Of a DNA stretch of 64,000 bases, positions 10,168-24,216 are shown piece after piece. Origin of the DNA: Zygnema cylindricum (taxonomy: Eukaryota > Streptophyta > Zygnematophyceae > Zygnematales > Zygnemataceae); assembly GCA_037447655.1 (NCBI GenBank), contig JBBHKE010000173.1:9128-73127 (forward strand), given 5' to 3'. Position numbers and translations under genes: made by a program. Each line of letters begins with the position of its first letter. Positions within the stretch are counted from its first letter, which is position 1. The notes beneath the pieces are model-generated. The model searched no databases, was not told where the DNA came from, and was given only the letters and a program-made list of their open reading frames with translations.

Positions 10168-13100
10168 TTAAGCCTGTTTCTTCAATTGTCGGAGGACGTA
10201 TTGCAGAATTCCACCGTGCTGGAAGTAAGTCAACTCCACCTGCAAAAAGAAAAAAAAAACACAAGTAAAAAAAAAAAAAAAACGTTATTGCACATGTTCC
10301 ATTTTCCCAGCATCCATGTTGAAGCTTGAGAGCTGTTCAAAAAACCCGAAAAAAAGGTACAAATCATAAGGTCACAAATAGATGGAAGCATCTCTTCACC
10401 GAATACCTCTCGGGAAAACACACTTTACAAGGCTAATCAAAACTCTCTACAGCTCGCCCTATTTTTATCACAAATAACCAAAGGATAGTCATGGACAGAC
10501 CTGTGTATCAAACCGCAAAGTTGTCTGGAAAGATTTTCCGGAGTCAGTGGTGACAGTAACGTCCATGCCCGGAGTAATATCCTTTGGTAAGTCAATTGTA
10601 TACTTCTCATATCCAGTTAGTCCTAACGAATCAGCATCCTCGCCTGCCTTGAAGCAAAGTGGAATAATTCCCATTCCCACCAAATTGCTTCTGTGGATAC
10701 GCTCAAAACTCTTGGAAATCACAGCTTTAACTCCCTGCAGAAGTACAAAACAATACCACGCATACAGCGTTAGTTGGAAAAAGGAACAATACAAGAAAAT
10801 GTTGTGAATAGCAAGACCGCTAAACACAATTGTATAACTAAGCTGGCTGAAAAAGAAAGTTAACATTTACGTATCTGTACAAATAGGTGGAAAAAATCGG
10901 TTGGCAAAAAAAATCACTAAGACAAATTCTACTATTGCCTTTAGATGCATAAACCAAAGTTCATCAAATGGGGAAAACAATTGGAAGCGCTACATGTAGT
11001 TACCCCATACTATATGCAAACTATACAGTACAATGCACGTATAGCTTGAGGTGACCACATATAGCGTTTTCAAGTGTTTAACGGCCCTGCCCTCTGCTAA
11101 AATATACTAGCTGTCCTTGCCTGTAGATAAGGTCCCTTGGCAGCCCAATCACGAGAACTTCCACTTCCATATTCAGCACCAGCAAGAATAATTGTCGGTA
11201 TACCCTCTTCCTTATATTTCTGCACAGTGTAACAAAAAAAAGGTGTAAAGGAACGACCCACTAGAAGAACCGGCATTGCCATTAGATAGCCACGAATACA
11301 AATCACAGAACTATCTCCGTTCGGGCACTCTCAGCGTCTGATATTGACAACTCAAATCAGGACACTGATTGAATAAATAATAGTTGAGAGAATGTAATGG
11401 GTATGGAGATACTGGCAAAAGCAAACAAAACATTTTCTGTTCCTGTTTCTACCCATGAGCAGCAAACAGCTTAGACAACAACAGACTGGAGTCATGAACA
11501 ACTGTGTTAAGACAAAATAGATGAAGCTGCTTCAGGAAGTTACCTAGGCAATGGATTGTTTCAAACTGCCATAAAAACGGTTATGATTCATGTTTGATTC
11601 ATGCCTAAAATTCATGTTTGGGGATCATATTTTGAATTCCTGTTTTGATTCATGTTTACAAAACATGCACGTGCAAGTATGGCTTTATTTCTAGTGGTTT
11701 AAGAAGCTCATTATACATACCATTGCTGCGTCATAGATCAACATCTTCTCCTTGGTAGGCACATATAAAGTTTTTGGGCCAACTTCTCCTCCCAAAAACT
11801 TGTTGACAATACGAATATTGGCGAAAGTACCACGGGTCATGATTTCATCATTCCCTCTGCGACTACCGTATGAGTTGAAGTTCGCCCGATCGACACCCTT
11901 GGACAAAAGGAACTTGGCGGCAGCACTGTCCTTATGGATGCTTCCTGGAAAACATCAAAAAAACATACAAAACTATTAGAGTATTTGTGAAGAGACAAAG
12001 AAGACAAGTGCTTAGGCGATTCCTCAGATGGGCTGCGGTGACAATAAAACACCTAGAATGATTACTCGGCCCTTTCTTTAGTTTTACTTAAGAAAATTAA
12101 ACACACAATTCTCAGCTATAGGGTGACTTACCGGCAGGGGAGATATGATCAGTGGTAATCGAGTCTCCCAAGTTAAGAAGACATGCGGCATCCTTCACAC
12201 CCTGGCCACCGGGAGGCTCGGCAGGCATGCCCTTGAAGTAGGGAGGGTCATGTACATAGGTGGAGTTGGGGTCCCATTTGTAAAGCTCGCCTTCAGTGGC
12301 AGGCAGTGTATTCCATAGGTCATTTCCTTGAGTGATAGCCTTATATGTCTCTCGGAAAAATTCAGGAAGGACAGCCTTCTCCATAACCTGTCAGAACCGG
12401 ACATCAACGAGCATTGTAAAACACTCCTGTAAAACACGAAGGAAGATTTTGTATAGCTACCACTACTAAAATCTCTTGAGCCGCATATTGCTTGCAATAA
12501 AACAAAATAAAGCAAAAAACATTTTTGATAATAATGCCAGACCAATGAATCTGTGAAATGTATCATGTTAGTCCAGTAAAAGGTGCATCACAGCACTGGC
12601 TGATCTGCAGTGTACACACCTCATTGACCTCCTCGGTTGACGGCCAGATATCAGCCAAAAAGACTGGCTTTCCATCCTTTCCATGGCCAATAGGCTCTTT
12701 GTCAAAATCAATGTTCACCTGCAAGGGATACTCCAAAAATTCAGGCATACAATCACATGAAAAACACAAGCAGTACAAGGAATAAATAGGAGGAAAGAAA
12801 ACATTTGTCTTTTCATGTTCTCCTTTTTTTACCAGCCTTCATAAGTTTCTCTTTGGCTTGGCATAACCCAAGCAGAGACTTAACAGTAGACATCCCAATC
12901 ACTGACAGTACCAATACCAACTGTTGCATGAAAATCACAAAAAAAAATGATATGATAGCACAAATGCATTTAACACGGTGAAACACATATGCAATATGGT
13001 GTATATAATATGGTGAAATATACATGTACTACTGATAAGAGGATGATTTCTCAATGACACATGAACCGTAAACAAAGAAATATAGAATCAATTAACAGCC

Positions 13101-16100
13101 CTCCTTGACCAAGAATTTGGTCAAGTTAACATCGTGCTTATCACCATGTTTTGATGTCTTACACTGGTTTGAAATTTCGTTCTAGCGAATGAAATTATCT
13201 TGCGTGTCTGCTATGCTAAAACCAGAAGTATGATTCCGTCAACAGATTCTTGACGAACTCCTGTTCTGTGTTGTGATCTGGATGTTGTAGCTGTCTTTTA
13301 TTGCTGACAGAGATGTGAAACCATAATTATCTAAACTCCTCATACTACTTGTATTGATATCGACAAAACCCCAGTTCACCCTCATGCAGAATAGAGTGCC
13401 TCTCTCGGGTGTGGAAGACGAACACTATACCATCAATTGCTAGGGTTAAGAAATAGATAGTATGAAGAGATTTTAGTGTGAGTAATTCTTTCTACGGTGC
13501 AAATGACGTGGACAATTGTGAACCGCTAAAAGAATCGGCAATTAAGGAAAGACCAATAAGACGCTATTTTGTGTTCATGGGGCCAAAAAAACCAGGATCA
13601 ATTTGCTAGTATCAACGTTAATAGCCATTCAGGATGTACCTACTAAAACCGTGATCAATCTATGCTAAGTTGGTGAAAATTTGTAAAGCGTGCTCTAAAG
13701 CACATGGTACCATTTCACGGTCGAGCTTATTCCAAATCACTCACCGTTCCGGCAAGAGCGTAGGCAACGACAAGTGGAGGAGAGGCAAGGTAGTTGGCTC
13801 GTGTAAGTGGATGGACACGGCCCTCAAAGTTACGATTACCAGAAAGAACAGCTCCAGCAACAATATCTGGACAAGCAGGAAATGAGCTCAGTCAAAACAC
13901 AGGGTATGGAAAGCACAGCACTAACCTAGCTTTAAACATAGTTACAACTAGCATAAAGTTAATACCACCTGAATGGTCCGGCTAACCTACAGCCTCAAGA
14001 TAAAGCAAAAGAAATAAATAGAGCATCCGATAAATGGCTCGACAGATCACCCAAAAAAACAGACAAATGTGCTTATTAAGGGTTCAACCCGTGTTTTGCA
14101 CTTCTGGTTTTTCAACTCTGAATCCACAGTCTAAAAGTTTTAGGAAAAGATCAAACAAGAGAAGAAGAAGAATGGATCTACTGTAAACACCACATAGAAA
14201 CTTGTGCGCATGAGAATCATTACCCTTCAGAAAAGACTAGTTCTTACCACTTTCTGTAATCGCATCTCCCACAACTGGGTCTAGCTCCCCAGAGTTACCA
14301 ATGCAGGTAGTACAGCCATAACCCACGACACCAAAGCCCTGTTTCTCCAAAAAAGGCATCAGCCCACTGTGCCCAATACCAAAACAAAATAGATATGCAT
14401 TAGACAAAATCCTAAAATGGTACCAGTGTGAAACAAGGAAACACGTGACTTATTCACACTATAAGATGACGATTAGGTGGTCTGATCACTTTTTCATTCC
14501 ATGGATCAACAATTGCGTTTCTCTCAGGCAGATTGCCACATATGCTCTTAAATGCCATATACAATTTCCTTCACACAGATCATTGTGTCCTTGCATTCTG
14601 TTCCCAGGTCATCTGGCACAAGCAATACTTCTGTGAAATCGTTTGCCATGAGCAACACTGGTGCTGGAAAATGTATGAATGTTTCTACAGAGTTATCATA
14701 CGTAATAAGAATATAAAACCTGCAGGTATCCTTGTAAACCTCAGAGAAAGTAACCTGACAGGTAAACTTACAGACATGAATTAACCGCATGATGAATGGG
14801 GACACTGATGCACCACATAAAAACAGGTGTGTAACCTCCACATTTACTTTAGATGGGGAAAACACACTAACCTGTGGTTCAAATATCGGGTGACAACACC
14901 TGAGCCAGGCGCCAAACTGGTTTTAACCCATGGATTCACCTACAATATAATATAAAACAGGGTCAATTCACAAAAATGCACTGGGTGACAATACAGCAGG
15001 ATCCCATAGGTCACCTGAACTGTACCTTTCTCTCAGGCCGCATCTCCAGCATTGCCATCTGCCTCTCATTGCCAGAAAAATTCCAGGCACTCAAATCAAA
15101 CTAAAACCAAGCAATTAGTCAGTCACAAGGACTTTTGAGTGCCGACAGACACTAATGGAGGAGAACCAAGAATGGACATCCAAAAAAGGTAATTTAATTT
15201 CCTCAGTAGTTCTTTGGTCGTCCTTTATACACCTGTGCAAGAGGTAACATGTATATAAGGGCTCACCTCAAGGCCAAGTTCAGTAGCTTTTTTGGCCACA
15301 AGGCCAGCCCCAAGCATAACGGATGGATTGGAGGTATTAGTACAGCTGGTAATGGCTGCAATTACCACAGAGCCATGTTTCAATTCCGCAGGTTTGCCAT
15401 GGAAATCAAACTTGGCAACTGCGTCTTGTTTCTCCTTTGGAATAGCAAATCCCTGTAAACGAATACTCAAGCAAGACATCGATTATTACAAACTGCACAA
15501 GCTCGTAATACTGGAGGAAATTCAAGTATTCTTAAATATCACCCCTGACACAGGTGACAATGAACCGTGATCTAAACCTGCAAGCAGTATGACAAATTAA
15601 CTAATTCATATCTTCTGAACCAGACTGCCCGGCAAGAGTTTCACAAAGACGGATTTGTTGCCATTACTTCATACTTAAACCAGTAACAACACCAAGCAAT
15701 AATGCAAATCGCAAAAGGAATACTATACTTGAAAGCTCCTTATAAACTCAGGGGAAATCTTATAAACGGGACACATACCTTGAAGCCAACCTTGTTGTCC
15801 AAACATGCTTGCCAGTCCACCTTCATGTCCTTCAGGCTCACACGGTCATGGGGTCTGCAAGACCAAATTCAAGGCCAGATACTTTAGTCATTTGTAAAAG
15901 AAATACAACCACATTACCCTTGGCCAATTTGACTTGCAAAACCCTTGCAAGGAGTCTATTATATACATTCTTAGAAAAGCAATTTGCCAAGAATCAGTTG
16001 ACAAACACGGGAAGATAAGGACAGTGAAGTTGAAAATACCTCTTCGGCCCAGAAATAGAAGGCTCGACAGTGTCCAAATCAAGCTCCAAGTTTGAGGAAT

Positions 16101-19100
16101 AGGTCCTTTCAGTTTGAGGCTACAGCAAAATGAAACCATATTAAAAACTACATAAGGCTCAAACCTAGCTAGAGCAAAGGGATCTGCAATAAAAATTAGA
16201 ACCGACACAAATGCGGGCATGGACTATTCACGTCTACCAAAGTGCTTAATTAGTAGTACTGAAAAATAGGTGCTGCCAATACCTGCTCATGATCAATGAA
16301 AAGATTGTTGGCACGGAGGTAAGCCTCAATTTCCTTAACCTGTTCACAAAAAGATCAAAGATATGGTCAATGAAACCTTGCACAACCTAGATTTGTAAAT
16401 TAAAGCTTACACACATTAGCAGACTTGCAACACAAATGTGGGAACGGCATTTTTTTGTACACTTCATCTTCATACAAATTCATATATTCGATGAACTGGA
16501 TCGATTGAAGCATGAAAGCAAGGCTGGTCTATCTTTATACCTTCGATTCCTCACGGCCGGTGGTCCTCAAATAGCCCAAAGTAACTTTATCTACAGGGAA
16601 GAATCCCATAGTAGCACCGTATTCAGGAGACATGTTTGCAATAGTAGCACGATCCGCCAATGTCAAGTGTTGCATACCTTCACCTGCATCAAAGCAGCTC
16701 ATAATAGCATAAGTTTTCTATCAAACAATGTTTTTCTTGTCCAGTCTTACTAACAAATAAAACAGCTCAGCAACCTTTTTTTGCTCAAGGAGCTACCTAG
16801 AAATTTAGAAGTTGCAACTTACCGTGAAATTCGACAAACTTTCCAACCACACCATGCTTGCGAAGCATTTGTGTGCAAGTAAGGACAAGATCAGTGGCAG
16901 TGACGCCGCTCTTTAAACTACCAGTGAGCTTGAAGCCAACAACACCTGGCAAAACCATACTCATAGGCTGCACAAAACACACAAAAAAAAATCATAGGTT
17001 TGACTAAGTTTAGACACTTCATTTACCACAAAAAATATACAAACACCATATTTAGTACAATGTGATTACCTAAGTTTAAAAGCTCAAGAGAAGCTTAAAC
17101 TACAAAGTGGACAAACAAGATTTATGGACGAGAAGTGCGGTTGCTTTCATAGCAGGGATGCCAACATTTGTAGAGATCTCACGCGCAAGAAGCATTTCCA
17201 TCCACATGTTTTAAATATTGTATAGAAAGCACTTTATGAGTGCAAGTAATTAGAAAAAGACGCACATTTTGGAATAGCAACAATAGTTTCTGAGACGAAT
17301 AACATGCATACCTGTCCAAGCATTGCTGCCTCAGCCTCAATACCTCCAACTCCCCATCCGGCAACTCCTAAACCATCAATCATGGTTGTATGTGAATCAG
17401 TACCAACCAAGCTGTCAGGATATAAAATGCCTTTGTTGTTGAATACAACACGAGCCAAGTACTCCAGGTTCACCTGTATCCCGACAGCCATGGTTCTCTC
17501 CCACCATTTTAAGTTACCCAAAAACATTTTTAACTGAAAAAAAATGAGCCATTCAATACAGATCTAAACCAACAGTCTTGTTAGGAAGGTCTAGTTAAAA
17601 AAAAAAAAAAAAAAAGCAAACTAGGGAGTACCAGGCCCCATTTGAATAACATACTTCTGTAATTCAGAAGTTCCGCAAACAAAATTATGCACAATAATCC
17701 TCTAAAAGCAAAAACATGACAACAGTCAACAAACGCTGATACAGTTGAAGAAAACACCAGTTTTGTAGCGAAACATAATTCAAATTCATTTAAGCATCAG
17801 CAAAGTGTGAGTGTCATGGCAATGAGACAAAAAACATAGGAACAAAGTGATAAAAATAGTGCTTCGGGCAAGGCATACTATTTCAGGAATTGCAAAAAAT
17901 GAGCGGAAAAAACACCTGGTGAACAATGCCAGACCCGGGCGGTACAACAAGCATGTTCTCAAAGGCCTTGGCGCCCCACTTGAGAAAAGCAAAACGCTCC
18001 TTGTTGCGACTAAACTCAAAGGCCATGTTTTGCTGAACAGCATTCTCATTGCGAGTAACATCCACTTGCACAGAGTGGTCAATAACAAGGTCAACTGGAA
18101 TCTGTAAAACCAATATATATGCATTTCATGTCAGAATTCCTGTTTTCCGTAAAATAAAATAACCTAAGACCAAACGCCCAATCGTAGCCATGATCAGAAT
18201 CCCTGTTCTACCTGGCATAAGATAACCTCAAAGAGAACCTAACCATTTTCAGAATCACCGTTTTCCTTGACTTTAGATAACCTAAAAAAAACAATCAAAC
18301 CAGAACCATGTACTTGGTTGGAACAGCGTTGTCATTGGAGGTCCAATGGTTGGAAAGGATATCATGGCTTTTAGTTTTCTTACCAGGGGGTTGATCTTCT
18401 CTGGATCACCTCCCAGCTCCTTCATGGCATCACGCATAGCAGCAAGATCCACCACCACTGGAACACCGGTGAAATCCTGTTGAATCGCAACAAACACATG
18501 TATATTCAGATCATTGATTCATAACATCCAGATAAGGGAATTAAACTCTTAGATTGTCTAAACTGAAAGCAATCAGAATTTACAACTAGAAGCAGAAATT
18601 AATTCCAAATGCCTAAACTGAAAGCGATCAAAAACTACAAGTTGAAGGGCCTCTTGTACATGTAGTACAATCGCCAGGCAATGATGAGAACCTGCAAAAG
18701 GACACGGGCAGGCTTGAAGGCAATCTCCACTTGCTGAGGGGCAGTCTTCTCCCAATCCAAAATTTTCTCAACGTCTTTTTCAGAAACTTCGAAGTTGTCA
18801 CAGTTGCGAATGGCCGACTCCAACAAGTAGCGGATAGAATATGGTAGCTTATCTGAGGTAAAACATAGATCCAGAAAACTGATGTTGAGAAACTCATGAC
18901 AGGATCAAAAATCAATCTGCTCTGGCAGCTCACATTGTCCTAGCAAAAAGCAAATAATGACGTCAGCAATGGCTCTTTCTCAGTGCTTTATCTCGGAGCA
19001 TGTGGTACAGGACGGCAACTCCCAGGCAAGCAGATAAGAAAAAAATTCACTTTTAAAGAAAAAAAAAAAGTTCCTTTTGTTATTGGAGCAAACAAATAAA

Positions 19101-19836
19101 AGAGGGCAATGGTGCCCAGGTGCCTTACCTGTCCTCGGATCATTTAGGGAAGGGAGACTGTAGTACTTTCCAAAAAGTCCACCCTCCGGGTTGGGCAACT
19201 CAGTGAGCAGCTCCTTGAATGGATTTTCAGCTGGCAACATGTCACAAACACAAGTCAAAAAAATCAGAAACTACCTCACATAAAAAGAAAACAGGTAATC
19301 ATGGCATACATACTAAAACAAAGTCTTAATCCAGACAACACAGTCATGCGTTCACACCATTCACTTAAGTGCGTCAAACTTCACACCAAAAAAAAAAAAA
19401 AAACCTTACAAAAACGAAAAAGAGTTACAAGATCATTACCCATGGTTGATGCTCTCCTTGTAGCAAAAACTTGCTTTGCTTGTGCTGAAGTTCTCCCACA
19501 CAAAGAAGAAACAGCAGCAGGAAAAATGGAAACAGCACCTTGGGACAAAGTAGAAAAACTGCTTCTCTGAACACCGCCAAATCTACTTACACCTGTAACT
19601 TGCACGACTGGAGTCTCGACCTTCTTCCCTGAAACACCAACTGCTACTGTTCCCTGTAACAAAGTACTATTATTGTCTACAGAGAACCTGTACAAAGGGA
19701 CAGAAGAAGCCGTCGTCGTTGTCGTATTCGAGACTCCAGCGACAACTGCGGACGATGATCTGCAGAGAGCCAAAGCGTCGATGAGACGAGGCGCTACTAC
19801 TGAATGCGCTGCTCGAGCGCCTTTCAATCCTCGCAT
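10168..19836 (-). CDS. ACO: Aconitate hydratase (aconitase), mitochondrial-type precursor
   Basis: Isomerises citrate to isocitrate through cis-aconitate in the TCA and glyoxylate cycles, using a 4Fe-4S cluster. There are 21 exons in transcription order: 19836-19440, 19230-19129, 18852-18692, 18476-18384, 18101-17916, 17473-17312, 16967-16823, 16683-16541, 16339-16283, 16119-16040, 15854-15779, 15452-15267, 14940-14873, 14366-14248, 13866-13745, 12718-12620, 12387-12132, 11944-11721, 11219-11121, 10734-10501, 10239-10168. All phases agree and give 1,026 residues. Cluster cysteines are in [12 protein letters not shown] and [11 protein letters not shown]. Substrate and catalytic loops are [13 protein letters not shown] and [13 protein letters not shown]. 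The C-terminus [14 protein letters not shown] is typical. The first ~130 residues are rich in Ala, Ser, Arg and Val and precede the conserved [13 protein letters not shown], as expected for a mitochondrial targeting extension. It is slightly longer than the ~990 usual in plants. One intron (after 11121) starts with GC instead of GT. Confidence 0.96.
18120..18300. repeat. Three-copy degenerate minisatellite in an aconitase intron
   Basis: Units of roughly 60 bp share the words TCAGAATYCCTGTT and AGATAACCTAA and lie in the intron between the exons at 17916-18101 and 18384-18476. A second small two-copy repeat (CTAAACTGAAAGCRATCA words) lies in the next intron at about 18555-18640. Confidence 0.5.
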
Positions 19837-20321
19837 GTCTACTGAAAAGTGTCCCTGTCACTCTTAACTTCCTTACCAAACTCGCCAAAACCCTAAGATG
19901 ATACCCTCAATACTGGAAGCCTCCCAATGGGCCGGGAGGGCGTGGAAACGCTTCCGCTGACTGGGGGCCAGCACAGCAGGAATATAAAATGGGACCACTC
20001 CCACGTACGCCTAGAAAGCAGGGGGGGTTTTCGTTGGTTTCGGAGTGGCGGCCGTATGGCGGCGTATTATTCGTCCAAAGCTTGGAGTCTCGGATATTTT
20101 ATCTTAGGAGGTTGAGTTATAGTACGGTAAAGTACACTCTTGACCTTTTTCTGACATGAGTGTACGGAAATGGTTTTCTGTACGTTTATCTGACGCATCT
20201 TGGCGATCGCGTCGCAATTCTCTGCGTCGCACGGCTGTGAGATTTATATAAATTTTGAAGCTGCCCGGATTGTGCAGGTTTGAAATTTTTTATATTTTAT
20301 TTACTTTTCCTGGAGAACCGG
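19837..20321. other. Aconitase 5' flank
   Basis: Region upstream of the aconitase start codon, holding its promoter and 5' UTR. No upstream ATG precedes 19836 in the near leader. An open frame that seems to begin at 19888 opens with TTG, not ATG. I see no convincing TATA box in the minus direction. Duplicated segment A begins at 20322. Confidence 0.4.
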
Positions 20322-22646
20322 TAGAATGCTAGGCGGTCGATAATGTTTAAAGTTGTAGCTTCGGATTCGTTTGGTTTGGTTGGGCCTACCGTATTTGTGT
20401 TCTACAACTTCGTGTTTTGACGTCGTCGTTTATTCCCTTTTCATGTATTTGCCTCTTGGTTCCCAACAACAACACCTTAATTGAATGCTTGGTCTAATGC
20501 AAATTATTCAAAAAAATCGATAATAGATTCCATTTACAAAGCTAGGAATGTTATGGTTGTGAGTTCGTTTTATCGCTTTTGCATATTGTGAGAAAAAAAT
20601 TAAAGGTAAAAGTCTTATTCAATTGAAACATTAGAAAATGACTCAATGAGAGTGCTAGATTGTATATTTAGAGGTCATAACTTAATTCTCACGGGGGGCA
20701 TTTTGTTGACATAGAACGCATACCCAATGCACGCCATTCTAGATTGTGATGAATGCATGGATAGTTTGGAACTTGCAATTACCCAATGAAACAATTGCAA
20801 ACGTAAATGACGTTTTGGTTTAAGTGAGTTGTCGTGTTTCTATTTTTGGGTTCGAGTGCTTTTATTTTACTTGCCATTTTTATGTGTTCACGTTGCCCTG
20901 CTCGTAGCTTTTCAGATTTGGCCATGCTACCCCTTTTGTACCCCTGGACTCAGATGGTTTACCATCGTGCTTTTTAATTCAGTTTGTTTTTCTCTTAAAT
21001 GACAATCAAGCTTTAGGAATATCAATGGTACGTACAATGTCGTATTGTCGATTAGTTTCAGTTTTTTTTTTCACCTTTTTTCTTTTTCTGATTTGAAAAA
21101 GCCGCGCGACGGCAACGGTAACATTTTCATTCTTGCATGTTTTGTTCAAACTTTACATGTCACGTCACATGTCTCCCTGGAAATTGTGGTTTCAATTTGG
21201 TGGGAACAACTACTGTACATTACTGTAGCGCATATGTAAACGCAAACTGAACTCTGTATTTCAACACAGAACACGTACTTTTATCTAGCTTTAACAATGC
21301 AGAAAAGGAGCTAAAGGGAACTCCTTCTGAATTTAATTCTGTATCAACATTGTCATTGTACGCGCTCAGCTCCACTGTAGAATACTTTGTTTCTATGCGA
21401 TTCTAGCTGCAGTTCCGTGAGTTGTGATCACGTGGAACTTCAACCACGTGGGTCGAAAAGCTGGCGCATAAGGATTTTCGCGCTGGACTACACCTTTTGG
21501 TAATCTGTCTGTACGCCTTACGTGGCGGATTTGATGCCCAGTCAGATGGCATGATGATCTGAGCACGTGCTTCTATTTTTGCCATTACTCGGCGAAGATG
21601 CTGACTTGGCAGGATCAGGGTCACGCGGGCCCAAGAAACTTCCGCCACGTCGTCCGAATGGAAGAAAAGTTGTTTTCTATATCACTTGAAATGGATATTC
21701 ACTGAAGATATTCCAAAGAGTCGGGAGTGGGCTTCATTTCTAAAAACACACTTGCAGATAGCCATAGCTGGATGTTGCAGAGAGGAAGGCCAGATGTCGA
21801 CTTCGCGGCGCCGCATATCTGAGAGTGACAATTTTCCGTACAAATCACAAAAATCTGTACAAAACACAAATCAGGAGATAAACAACCGGCCGTTCGATCC
21901 CGGAGATAGGTGTCGGTGCTGACAGGTTAGCTTCGATACGGTGGAGGACTACTGCGATTGGTGAAATCAATTCTAAATCCGTACCCTTAACCGCATCCGA
22001 GCATCAAGTCAGCAACTGTGACATCCTGAAGGCTACACCATTAGTCATATTTAGTCTTGATTACGCTAGGTTTTCATGTAAAAAAAAATGCTAACCACAT
22101 AATGGCAGACTAATCGTTAGGCGCTTTCGAAAGCATCGGCCGATGTGAACTCCGAAACAAGTCCGCTAAAGGCTGAAGCCGAAGGCCGATGCGATGCGGA
22201 TGGCGTGACAGTTGATGTCACACCGTGAATCGCTTATAGTGTTAATAACAAAATATTCGCGACCTCAAATTTTGACCCTTAAATATAATTAATAATACTA
22301 TTTTTTTCTTTTAAGTTTATAAGGGTACGGTTTACTTAGCGTTAATAGCGGGCGGTTTTAAAATAGTGTAATGTACGACATGTGTAAATCCGTACAATCT
22401 TTGCTATTTATTTCGTAAATTAGTATAGAAAAAGTATCAAATAAAGGCGTCGACAGGCGAAAGTGAGTGCGTCGACACGAAAAAGCGCATTCAGATTTGA
22501 CTGCCAGTCATAAAGACGGGGGCAAATCGCACGAACAAGTTCTCACATGTACAAACGTCGATAATATGAACACATGCTATAGTGGCTTCACTATGGGAAA
22601 ATTAGCGTTAGATGGATAAATTAGCGTTGATGTTTTGTTAGCATTA

Positions 22647-23966
22647 GGGTACTTTCACATGTAACCAAAACTTAGTCTTGCTACTTTGTTTTTTAGCGAA
22701 GATTTTTCCGTACAGATTTCAGAGCATTCGGATGTAAACGAAAATTACTTGTCACTTAAAAAAGTGATTTACGTAGACGTGTACGAAACATTGTGACCGA
22801 TGAAGTGGTACACAAAATGAAGCGAAACTTCCACTCGGCTTCAATTTGAGGCGTTTCTCCGCACGCTGTACAATTTTTGTGACTTCGTAATATCCGTACG
22901 CCATATTGTCGACGTGTCGAAACCCAAATATTAGTGTTGGGTATCGGGTAGATTCATATCGCGATAATCTCGATATTCGATATATCGAATATCGATCGAG
23001 GAGGATCCTCGATATATCGTACCGAGACCAACATAAATTATCGCGATATATATCGCAATGTATTTGAGAGAGACGGTCCCTGTACGGTAATCAGCGTACG
23101 AAAAACAGTACGCACAGCTGGAAACGTGGTGGGGTTTTTTTTTCGGTACTCTGCGTACAAAACCATAAAAAAGTTCTGACACGTGCGACAACATCTCTCT
23201 ATTCGCTTACCTTTTCGGACTATATTTAAAATCACCTCGCGAGGTGATTTGAAATAAAGTTTTATCATGTGATGGAAGGACGCGAAAATGGGTCAAAATC
23301 ATAGATGTCCCGTGCGCATATTACGCACGGTATAAACTAACGAATACTACGTACGGTACGCATCAAACGCTTTTGAAAAGTTAATAAAATGCGTACCTTG
23401 CTTTGTACCCGTACATTACTTTTACAATTACGTACAGTGTCCGTCTATGTTCGTACATTTTAGGGTTATTTAGGGGATTTTTAGGGTTTCCAAGGTACAT
23501 TGCCGTACGTTCCTTTATATTTCAGTACGGCTGTCGTAGATATTCCGTACTATTGGGTTTTTTAGGGTCCACTTTCATACAATTATGTACATTTATGTCA
23601 AATTTCCGTACTTTTTAAGATTTTTAAGGATTTTATAAGATTGCGCTTTCCGTACGTTTTTGTACATGGCCGTACAGCGATATTTACACGAATTCTACGA
23701 AAAATATGAAAAGGACGAATACTACGTAGTTTTCGTAAAAAAGTTGAAATCCGTACGAATTGGACATCAACGGTCAAAATGCTCTAAACGACAAAATGCA
23801 TCACGCTAGACGACATACCACTGTACGTCTACAGTTTCACGGTAATGCAACTTGTACAGTGATAATTTCTCTTTTTTGGTACGGCCGCTGATTTTCACGT
23901 TTTTTTCTAAGTTATGTAGGAAAACGACACGAAATAACTGTAACTTTAGCACATGCTAAAGTACCC
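22647..23966. mobile_element. PIF/Harbinger-like non-autonomous element (copy A only)
   Basis: 1,320 bp bounded by GGGTACTTTCACATGT at the left and, inverted, GGGTACTTTAGCATGT at the right, with the 3 bp duplication TTA on both sides (22644-22646, 23967-23969). TTA targets and GGG-starting TIRs fit the PIF/Harbinger group. The matching position in copy B (about 30626-30637) has no element and reads TTA-CTGCA-TTA. The interior is rich in GTAC words, has no transposase ORF, and contains at 22929-23070 a fragment of the hAT-like terminus seen at 55414 (ATCGCGATA, CGATATATCG words). Confidence 0.75.
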
Positions 23967-24004
23967 TTAGGCCCTTAAACCCAAAACAGAGTCACTAACA
24001 ACTA

Positions 24005-24216
24005 CACCGCCAATCGTTATTAGCGTGTAAGTTTTTTTAGCGTATACGAATAATTAGCGTGGTTTACGCTAATTGGGAATTTGAACATTTTCGAAGAAAT
24101 CGTCTATTCTAATTAGGAATTATGGTTTTTAAAATAGTGTGGATAATTCTATTTGAGAATAAAAAAAAAAAGCGGGACGGAATTAGCGTACACAACGCTA
24201 ATAACGATTGGCGGTG
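24005..24216. mobile_element. Mariner/Stowaway-like MITE, family M1, short form (copy A only)
   Basis: 212 bp with near-perfect TIRs CACCGCCAATCGTTATTAGC, flanked by TA at 24003-24004 and 24217-24218. Copy B has a single TA at the equivalent place (near 30669, ACTAACACTAATTG), so this is a clean filled/empty pair. Confidence 0.85.

Noticed and set aside
19670-19888. Upstream open frame MASLVRKLRV... that could be an alternative aconitase start or uORF
   Set aside because: Its first codon is TTG, not ATG, and the frame does not join to the aconitase reading frame; the first real ATG is at 19836.
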